Shown piece after piece: positions 5,996 through 10,718 of a DNA stretch of 10,718 bases. The notes beneath the pieces were generated by a model, which was not told where the DNA came from, ran no database searches, and saw only the letters and a list, made by a program, of their open reading frames with translations. The position numbers were made by a program, and so were the translations under genes. This stretch comes from JAEYFP01 sp964579795 (lineage in GTDB: Bacteria; Bacillota; Clostridia; Lachnospirales; Lachnospiraceae). The stretch spans positions 1 to 10,718 of the forward strand of contig CAZOHM010000070.1 of the NCBI GenBank assembly GCA_964579795.1. Reading direction: 5' to 3'. Positions within the stretch are counted from its first letter, which is position 1. Every line of letters begins with the position of its first letter.

Positions 5996-6727
5996 ATGAA
6001 AGAAAAATTGAAACAGCATATGAGTGTTCTGAGAAGAGGAATGAAAGACGGAATACCGATTGCACTTGGGTATTTTGCAGTTTCCTTTACGCTTGGAATT
6101 GCAGCAAGAAATGCCGGACTGACTCCATTTCAGGGAATGTTAGCCAGTTTACTGAATAATGCTTCAGCAGGAGAATATGCAGGATTTACATTAATAGCAG
6201 CACAGGCAACATATTTGGAGATGGCACTGGTCACATTAATTACAAATGCGCGTTACATGCTGATGAGCTGCGCGCTCAGTCAGAAAATTTCTCCAAAAAC
6301 ATCTCTGATTCATCGATTGGTAGTTGGATTTGATGTGACAGATGAGATATTTGGAATATCTATTGCACAGCCGGGAGCTCTCGATCCATATTATAATTAT
6401 GGTGCAATGATTGTTGCAATGCCGGGTTGGGCAATTGGTACATTCCTTGGAATTGGAGTGGGTGAGATTTTACCGTTAAGAGCAGTCAGTGCATTAAGCG
6501 TTGCATTGTATGGAATGTTTCTTGCAGTGATTATTCCACCGGCACGGAGGAACCATGTTGTGACAGCACTGGTTCTAATCAGCTTTGTGGCAAGCTTTGT
6601 GGCAGCAGGGTTGCCAATACTGAGGGATTTGTCAGAAGGAATGCGACTGATTATACTGACGATAGTGATTGCAGGAGTTGCAGCAGCGATTTTTCCGGTA
6701 AAGGAGGATGCTCAGAATGACGCATAA
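5996..6727 (+). CDS. azlC: AzlC-type branched-chain amino acid exporter, large permease subunit
   Basis: This is a 243-residue integral membrane protein. AzlC works with the small AzlD subunit to export branched-chain amino acids or analogues; Bacillus AzlCD exports the analogue 4-azaleucine. The family marks are the N-terminal block RRGMKDGIPIALGYFAVSFT (13-32), the loop LNNASAGEYAG (53-63), and NARYMLMS (84-91), the conserved asparagine-arginine-tyrosine motif. Strongly hydrophobic segments follow near 137-160, 163-180, 188-206 and 215-234. Length is normal for the family. A GAGG (5979-5982) and an AAGG (5985-5988) serve as ribosome site. The stop overlaps azlD by 11 bp. No promoter fits in the 28 bp between the yjdF terminator and this start, so expression must come from inside yjdF or by read-through. 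The substrate may be an amino acid or another small amine. Confidence 0.92.
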   Translation: MKEKLKQHMSVLRRGMKDGIPIALGYFAVSFTLGIAARNAGLTPFQGMLASLLNNASAGEYAGFTLIAAQATYLEMALVTLITNARYMLMSCALSQKISPKTSLIHRLVVGFDVTDEIFGISIAQPGALDPYYNYGAMIVAMPGWAIGTFLGIGVGEILPLRAVSALSVALYGMFLAVIIPPARRNHVVTALVLISFVASFVAAGLPILRDLSEGMRLIILTIVIAGVAAAIFPVKEDAQNDA

Positions 6728-7028
6728 TACATATATATATCTTGCTGTTATGGCGGCTGTTACTTTTGCTATCCGTGTTTTACCGTTAACATTGATTCGA
6801 AAGCAGATTAAAAACCGGTTTTTAAAATCGTTTTTATACTATGTGCCATATGTAACATTGGCAGTTATGACTTTTCCTGCTATTATGGAAGCAACACAAA
6901 TACCGGCAGCAGGCTTTGCTGCAATGGTTGCAGGTGTTCTGCTTGCATGGTTTGGGGCAAACCTGTTTCAAGTGTCTGTCAGTTGCTGTGCAGTTGTGTT
7001 CATATTAGAACTGTTTTTTTGCCGATGA
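6717..7028 (+). CDS. azlD: AzlD-type branched-chain amino acid exporter, small subunit
   Basis: This is a 103-residue membrane protein with hydrophobic segments near 7-26, 40-57, 64-82 and 87-102. The RVLPLTLIRK (20-29), SFLYYVPYVTLAVMTFPAI (38-56) and VAGVLLAWFGANLF (71-84) blocks are typical of AzlD, the partner that AzlC needs for export. Length agrees with the family. The start at 6717 is chosen over an in-frame ATG at 6708 because AAGGAGG (6701-6707) directly abuts the earlier ATG, leaving no spacer, but is 9 bases from the later one. The gene begins inside the end of azlC, so the subunits are probably translated in a coupled way. No terminator is visible in the 44 bp before the response regulator gene. 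Confidence 0.9.
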   Translation: MTHNTYIYLAVMAAVTFAIRVLPLTLIRKQIKNRFLKSFLYYVPYVTLAVMTFPAIMEATQIPAAGFAAMVAGVLLAWFGANLFQVSVSCCAVVFILELFFCR

Positions 7029-7072
7029 AAATGAAAGTAGTATTGACGGTACGATAATGAGGAATAAATAAG

Positions 7073-8695
7073 ATGATTAAAATATTTTTGGTTGAAGATG
7101 AGTTTGTAGTACGTGAGGGAATCAAAAATAATATTAACTGGACTGAGAATGGATATGAATTCATAGGCGAAGCAAGTGATGGGGAACTTGCGTTTCCAAT
7201 GATACAGAAGCTCCGACCAGATATTGTAATTACAGATATTAAGATGCCTTTTATGGATGGACTGGAGCTCAGCAGGCTTGTTAAATCAGAATTTCCATGG
7301 ATGGAGATTATTATTCTGTCGGGTTATGCTGAATTTGAGTATGCGAAGGAAGGGATTAAAATAGGTGTAGCTCAATACCTTTCGAAGCCAATCAGCGGAA
7401 AAGATTTGTTGGAGGAAGTAGATAAGCTGGCAGAAAAGATAGCCAGCAGAAAAAAAGAGCAGGAAATTCAGGAAAAATTCAAAGCGGAGATGGCTGAGAA
7501 TATTCAACAGGCAAAGAAGGATTTGTTCCAGAATCTAGTAAGCGGTGAAACGCCGGTTCCACAGCTTCTTGAAACGGCAAGGAAGCTTGGCATGGATTTA
7601 TCAGCACTCTGGTATAATATTGTCCTTATTAAAATGAAGTCATTAAAGCATGGACAGGAGGAGTACTCTAACAGTCTTGTGGAAATAGAAAATAAGATTC
7701 TTCTGTTTGAAGACATGCATAATATGCTGATGTTTGACAGAAATTTAGAAGGAAAGGCACTTGTGTTCAAGGCTGATTCCAAAGAAGAACTTATTGCTAT
7801 ACAGGAAGAATGTCTTAAGAAATTGAAAGAGATTTTCCAAAAATATGAGAGTGTATCGTACTTTGGTGGAATAGGAAAACCGGTAAACAGGTTAAGAGAA
7901 TTGACGGTATCCTTTGAAAACGCCAGCCATGCATTTGCACACAGATTTCTTGTAGATGGAAATATGTTTTTGAACAGCAGCGATATTGAGGAAGGTGCCT
8001 ATATTGTACGTGAGGAATTTAATATCAGCAATGTAGATCCAAAGCAGCTTGACCGACAAAAAGTACGTGAATTTTTAAAACAGGGAGATTGTGAAGAGAT
8101 CAGATATTTTGTTGATGAGTTTTTTAAAAATATTGGAGAACATGCGCTTGATTCTAATATTTTCAGGCAATATCTTACGATGGATGTATATTTTAGCGTC
8201 ATTGAATTTCTGGACAGTCTTCAAATGGACAGAAATCTTCTGGAGGCATTTGATGTCGCATCAGGGGTTTTGTCTACAGTTAAAAGTACACAGGATTATG
8301 TTGAAAGAATTGTTAGACAGGCAATTGAATGCAGAAATAAGGCAGCAAGTAATCGATATGGTGATATTGCAGACGAGGTATGCCGATATATAGAGAGTCA
8401 TTATGCAGAAGAAGAGCTTTCTCTGAATCTTCTTGCATCACATGTAAACTTTTCACCAAATCATTTAAGTATGGTGTTTGCTCAGCAGACAGGGCAGACT
8501 TTTATTAAGTATCTGACTGATTTCAGAATGAATAAAGCAAAGGAAATGCTTCGCTGCACGAGTAAGCGAAGTAGTGAAATCAGTATGAATGTTGGTTACA
8601 GAGATCCTCATTATTTTTCTTATCTGTTTAAGAAAACACAGGGAATGACTCCCACACAGTATCGTGGAGGTCATGCCGCTGAAGGAGAAGAATAA
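7073..8695 (+). CDS. Two-component response regulator, receiver plus AraC-type DNA-binding domain (YesN-like)
   Basis: This is a 540-residue cytoplasmic transcription factor. Residues 1-120 are a receiver domain: acidic pair E8-D9, phospho-acceptor D55 in DIVITDIKMPFMDG, S83 in IILSGYAEF and K105 in YLSKP, all the residues needed for phosphorylation. A helical, charged linker follows near 112-150. The middle (about 150-425) is the poorly conserved region usual in long YesN-type regulators. Residues ~429-531 are two helix-turn-helix units of the AraC family, ending in VGYRDPHYFSYLFKKTQGMTPTQYR, the standard family signature. The next gene, 3 bp downstream, encodes its kinase. Such pairs usually control an adjacent sugar or oligosaccharide transporter, which fits the binding-protein gene at 10343. 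GAGGA at 7059-7063 is the ribosome site. Confidence 0.93.
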   Translation: MIKIFLVEDEFVVREGIKNNINWTENGYEFIGEASDGELAFPMIQKLRPDIVITDIKMPFMDGLELSRLVKSEFPWMEIIILSGYAEFEYAKEGIKIGVAQYLSKPISGKDLLEEVDKLAEKIASRKKEQEIQEKFKAEMAENIQQAKKDLFQNLVSGETPVPQLLETARKLGMDLSALWYNIVLIKMKSLKHGQEEYSNSLVEIENKILLFEDMHNMLMFDRNLEGKALVFKADSKEELIAIQEECLKKLKEIFQKYESVSYFGGIGKPVNRLRELTVSFENASHAFAHRFLVDGNMFLNSSDIEEGAYIVREEFNISNVDPKQLDRQKVREFLKQGDCEEIRYFVDEFFKNIGEHALDSNIFRQYLTMDVYFSVIEFLDSLQMDRNLLEAFDVASGVLSTVKSTQDYVERIVRQAIECRNKAASNRYGDIADEVCRYIESHYAEEELSLNLLASHVNFSPNHLSMVFAQQTGQTFIKYLTDFRMNKAKEMLRCTSKRSSEISMNVGYRDPHYFSYLFKKTQGMTPTQYRGGHAAEGEE

Positions 8696-8698
8696 TCT

Positions 8699-10150
8699 AT
8701 GAAGGAGAAGATTAAAAAGGTCTATACTGATACTAATCTTGCATCCAAAATTCGATATTCATATTTTCTGCTGTTGTTTCCAACAGCAGTATTTATTGTA
8801 CTCTGCTTTTACAATCTTTGGAAATATAATAAGGATTATGATGCGATGGTCAATTCCGCAACAGTTGCAAGTGAGTTCAGTCTGGATTTCAAGAAAGACT
8901 TTGATTACGAAATTTATCTTGTAATTGTAGGTAACAAATCTTTTGAGGAGTCCGATCTGATGCCTACCATAGCGGAGGCTGACAGAATTGTAGAGGGCCT
9001 CGCAGAAACAACCAGCTCAAGTAAAAATGCAGATCGTATTGCTGGTGTTGAGAAATACCTTAATAATCTTGAGACTTATACACAGCGAATTCATGAAAAT
9101 TTACAGACAGGAAACCGATATGATGATAATATTGAAATATGGGAAAACGATATTCAGATAGTAACTTCCTTAATCAGAGAATCTGTTTTGCAGTATATTT
9201 ATTATGAAATGCGTGATATTGAGCAGGCGCGTACAGAATATCAACAGATATACATTAACCTGATTCAGATTGGAGCTATTACACTAGCTGTGCTGGCTGT
9301 TATTATTTTCTTTCTGTCTTATTATATTCCAAGAAGTATTACACGTCCAATCAGAGAATTGCGTGATGTGACAGACCGAGTTGCAAAAGGAGATCTCACA
9401 GTTCGGTCACATATTACAAATGGTGCCGATGTAAAGGTACTGAGTGATTCATTGAATACAATGATTGATAAAATAAATGAATTGCTTACACAAATAACAC
9501 AGGAACAGATTCACTTAAGAGAAGCTGAACTGGAACTTCTTCAGGCGCAGATTAATCCTCATTTTTTATATAATACGTTGGATACAATTGTATGGCTGGC
9601 AGAGGCTGGAGATCAGAATAAGGTTGTAAGTATGGTTGGAAGCCTTTCGGAGTTTTTCAGGACTTCACTTAATCAAGGAAAAGATATTATTCCTGTCAGA
9701 GAAGAACTATTGCATGTGACAAGCTATTTGGAGATTCAACAGGTTCGTTATCAAGATATTCTGGAATATGAAATTTCTGTTCCACAGGAACTTGGAGAGT
9801 ATCTGATACCGAAAATTACGTTGCAGCCACTTGTGGAAAATGCGCTTTATCATGGAATAAAAAATAAACGTGGAAAAGGAAAAATCACAATAAGTGGGGA
9901 ACTGTTTGAGGATTGTTTTTGTTTGTATGTACAGGATAATGGAATTGGAATGCAGAAAGAGCGACTTTTACAGGTGATGGAGGGCTTACATCAGCAACTG
10001 TCAGACGGAAAGGACTTTTATGGATTGTTCAATGTTAATGAAAGAGTCCGCCTGAAGTTTGGAGAGGCATTTGGACTTCAGATACAAAGTATATACGGAG
10101 AAGGAACAACAATAGGTGTCCGGTTACCATATAATTTTGAAGAAAATTAA
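8699..10150 (+). CDS. Membrane sensor histidine kinase (YesM-like, His_kinase family with HAMP)
   Basis: This is a 483-residue inner membrane kinase. It has a transmembrane helix at about 21-40, an extracellular helical sensor region of ~145 residues (43-186) that I do not recognise, and a second helix at ~187-210. A HAMP linker (211-264, RSITRPIRELRDVTDRVAKG) and a short coiled segment follow. The His_kinase domain carries the phospho-accepting H288 in QINPHFLYNTLD. The ATPase domain has the N box LVENALYHG (378-386), DNGIGM (413-418) and the glycine box YGLFNVNERV (441-450). All catalytic motifs are intact. AAGGAG at 8682-8687, inside the end of the regulator gene, is the ribosome site, so the two genes form an operon. 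It would sense an extracellular cue and phosphorylate D55 of the regulator. The ligand is unknown, perhaps a sugar bound to the neighbouring lipoprotein. Confidence 0.93.
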   Translation: MKEKIKKVYTDTNLASKIRYSYFLLLFPTAVFIVLCFYNLWKYNKDYDAMVNSATVASEFSLDFKKDFDYEIYLVIVGNKSFEESDLMPTIAEADRIVEGLAETTSSSKNADRIAGVEKYLNNLETYTQRIHENLQTGNRYDDNIEIWENDIQIVTSLIRESVLQYIYYEMRDIEQARTEYQQIYINLIQIGAITLAVLAVIIFFLSYYIPRSITRPIRELRDVTDRVAKGDLTVRSHITNGADVKVLSDSLNTMIDKINELLTQITQEQIHLREAELELLQAQINPHFLYNTLDTIVWLAEAGDQNKVVSMVGSLSEFFRTSLNQGKDIIPVREELLHVTSYLEIQQVRYQDILEYEISVPQELGEYLIPKITLQPLVENALYHGIKNKRGKGKITISGELFEDCFCLYVQDNGIGMQKERLLQVMEGLHQQLSDGKDFYGLFNVNERVRLKFGEAFGLQIQSIYGEGTTIGVRLPYNFEEN

Positions 10151-10276
10151 AATAGAATCAAAAATAAAAAAATAAACCTTCAAAATAGAAAATTCAACTT
10201 TTTCAAAATTATATTTGTTTTGGCATAGAAAAATGAACAAATGAAAGTTATTTTTGCATGGAGTTATTGATAATCC

Positions 10277-10285
10277 TGCTATAAG
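10277..10285 (+). promoter_or_regulatory. Probable extended -10 promoter of the binding-protein gene
   Basis: TG-C-TATAAG at 10277-10285 is an extended -10 element. The nearest -35-like hexamer, TTGCAT at 10254-10259, is 20 bases upstream, longer than optimal, as is common where an activator helps polymerase. The AraC-type regulator encoded upstream is the natural candidate. The region 10151-10255 before it is extremely AT-rich, which could bend or act as an UP element, and contains no gene and no clear terminator for the kinase gene. Confidence 0.4.
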
Positions 10286-10294
10286 ATTAAACCA

Positions 10295-10314
10295 TCAAAG
10301 GAATGGTCCTTTGA
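10295..10314 (+). promoter_or_regulatory. Hairpin in the 5' leader of the binding-protein gene
   Basis: TCAAAGGA (10295-10302) and TCCTTTGA (10307-10314) form a perfect 8-bp stem with an ATGG loop, between the proposed transcription start and the ribosome site AGGAGG (10329-10334). An alternative pairing, ACCAT (10291-10295) with ATGGT (10303-10307), would exclude it. No T run follows at once, so it is probably an mRNA-stabilising or regulatory stem and not a terminator. Confidence 0.5.
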
Positions 10315-10342
10315 GGAGAACATTTTATAGGAGGATTTTTTT

Positions 10343-10718
10343 ATGAAGAGAAAAGTATTAGCAGTCGTATTAGCTGCAGCCATGGTATTTGGTTTGACAG
10401 CATGTGGATCAAGCGCAGCAGCACCAGCAGCAGCACCAGCAGCAGCTGAGGAGCCAGCAGCAGAAGAGCCAGCAGCAGAAGAGCCAGCAGCAGAAGAGCC
10501 GGCAGCAGAAGAAGCAGAAGCACCTGCAGCAAGCGGAGAATTAATCAAAGTTGGTATTATCAATAATGACCCTAACGAGTCCGGATATCGTACAGCTAAT
10601 GATAAAGATTTAAAGGAAATGTTTACTGAAGCAAACGGATACGAAGCATCATTCGCATACTCACTTAAGAATGACGAGCAGATTACAGCAGCTCAGAAGT
10701 TCATCCAGGACGGCGTTG
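10343..10718 (+). CDS. Sugar-type ABC transporter substrate-binding lipoprotein, 3' end outside window
   Basis: The first 125 residues are present. Residues 1-20 are a lipoprotein signal (KRK, then a hydrophobic core, lipobox LTAC) with C21 as the lipidated residue, so the mature protein is anchored to the outer face of the membrane. Residues ~24-63 are a linker rich in Ala, Pro and Glu, including four PAAEE-type units. From residue 67 the mature domain starts, ELIKVGIINNDPNESGYR, then SLKNDEQITAAQKFIQDGV. This resembles the first lobe of periplasmic binding proteins of the ribose/galactose (RbsB/MglB/YtfQ) type, where the first strand is followed by a loop that contacts the sugar. AGGAGG (10329-10334) lies 8 bases before the ATG. 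The position after a YesN/YesM-like pair suggests a regulated sugar importer with its ATPase and permease genes beyond the window. The sugar cannot be named. Confidence 0.88.
   Translation, partial: MKRKVLAVVLAAAMVFGLTACGSSAAAPAAAPAAAEEPAAEEPAAEEPAAEEPAAEEAEAPAASGELIKVGIINNDPNESGYRTANDKDLKEMFTEANGYEASFAYSLKNDEQITAAQKFIQDGV
10448..10507 (+). repeat. 15-bp tandem repeat encoding an E-E-P-A-A linker
   Basis: Four near-perfect copies of a 15-base unit (GAAGAGCCAGCAGCA, with GAG or CCG variants) encode EEPAA four times in the linker between the lipidated cysteine and the sugar-binding domain. The unit keeps the frame whatever the copy number. A further degraded unit follows to about 10530. Confidence 0.85.

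Noticed and set aside
10279..10563. Minus-strand frames of 94 and 63 residues rich in Ala/Ser/Gly or Leu.
   Set aside because: They are mirror images of the EEPAA repeat in the lipoprotein gene, a composition artefact, and have no ribosome site.

Overview
The window looks like a chromosomal segment of an AT-rich, low-GC Gram-positive anaerobe, most likely a Clostridia member of the Lachnospiraceae type. The grounds are strong AGGAGG-type ribosome sites, AT-rich codon use, a YesM/YesN-like two-component pair next to a lipoprotein sugar-binding protein, and a YoaP-type acetyltransferase and YjdF protein typical of Firmicutes. The genus cannot be fixed from the sequence. I see no insertion sequence, phage gene, CRISPR array, tRNA or rRNA.

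Layout. At the left edge (1-89) is what looks like the last residues of an RNA m5U methyltransferase (RlmD/RumA-like), followed by about 270 bases without an intact gene. That gap ends in a 13-bp inverted repeat whose right arm carries the -10 box of the next gene. Next comes a monocistronic metY-type O-acetylhomoserine sulfhydrylase (361-1644) with a clear intrinsic terminator. A two-gene unit follows: a YoaP-type GNAT acetyltransferase (1752-2525) coupled by an ATGA overlap to a class I SAM methyltransferase (2522-3292). This unit converges on, and overlaps by 15 bp, an AlkD-like DNA alkylation repair gene on the minus strand (3278-3976). Divergent from alkD is a PlsC-like acyltransferase with an added zinc ribbon and an unassigned C-terminal domain (4095-5381).

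The most distinctive part is 5382-5967. A promoter overlapping the end of the acyltransferase gene leads into a leader of about 145 nt with several short hairpins. The leader also holds an 8-base anti-Shine-Dalgarno element complementary to the ribosome site of the next gene, which encodes a YjdF-family protein. The position fits the yjdF riboswitch class, known to respond to azaaromatic compounds. A terminator whose loop contains the yjdF stop codon closes the unit. azlC and azlD (branched-chain amino acid exporter subunits, overlapping genes) begin only 28 bp beyond it.

The right third is a nutrient-sensing module: a response regulator with an AraC-type output domain (7073-8695), its membrane sensor histidine kinase (8699-10150), an AT-rich leader with a promoter and a hairpin, and the start of a sugar-type ABC transporter lipoprotein (10343 to the window edge). 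The kinase presumably senses a carbohydrate-related signal outside the cell and the regulator presumably controls the transporter. That link is inferred from gene order.

I did not find a convincing wholly new system. The items most worth a second look are the yjdF leader and its possible extension to azlCD, the metY promoter inside an inverted repeat, and the zinc-ribbon acyltransferase.
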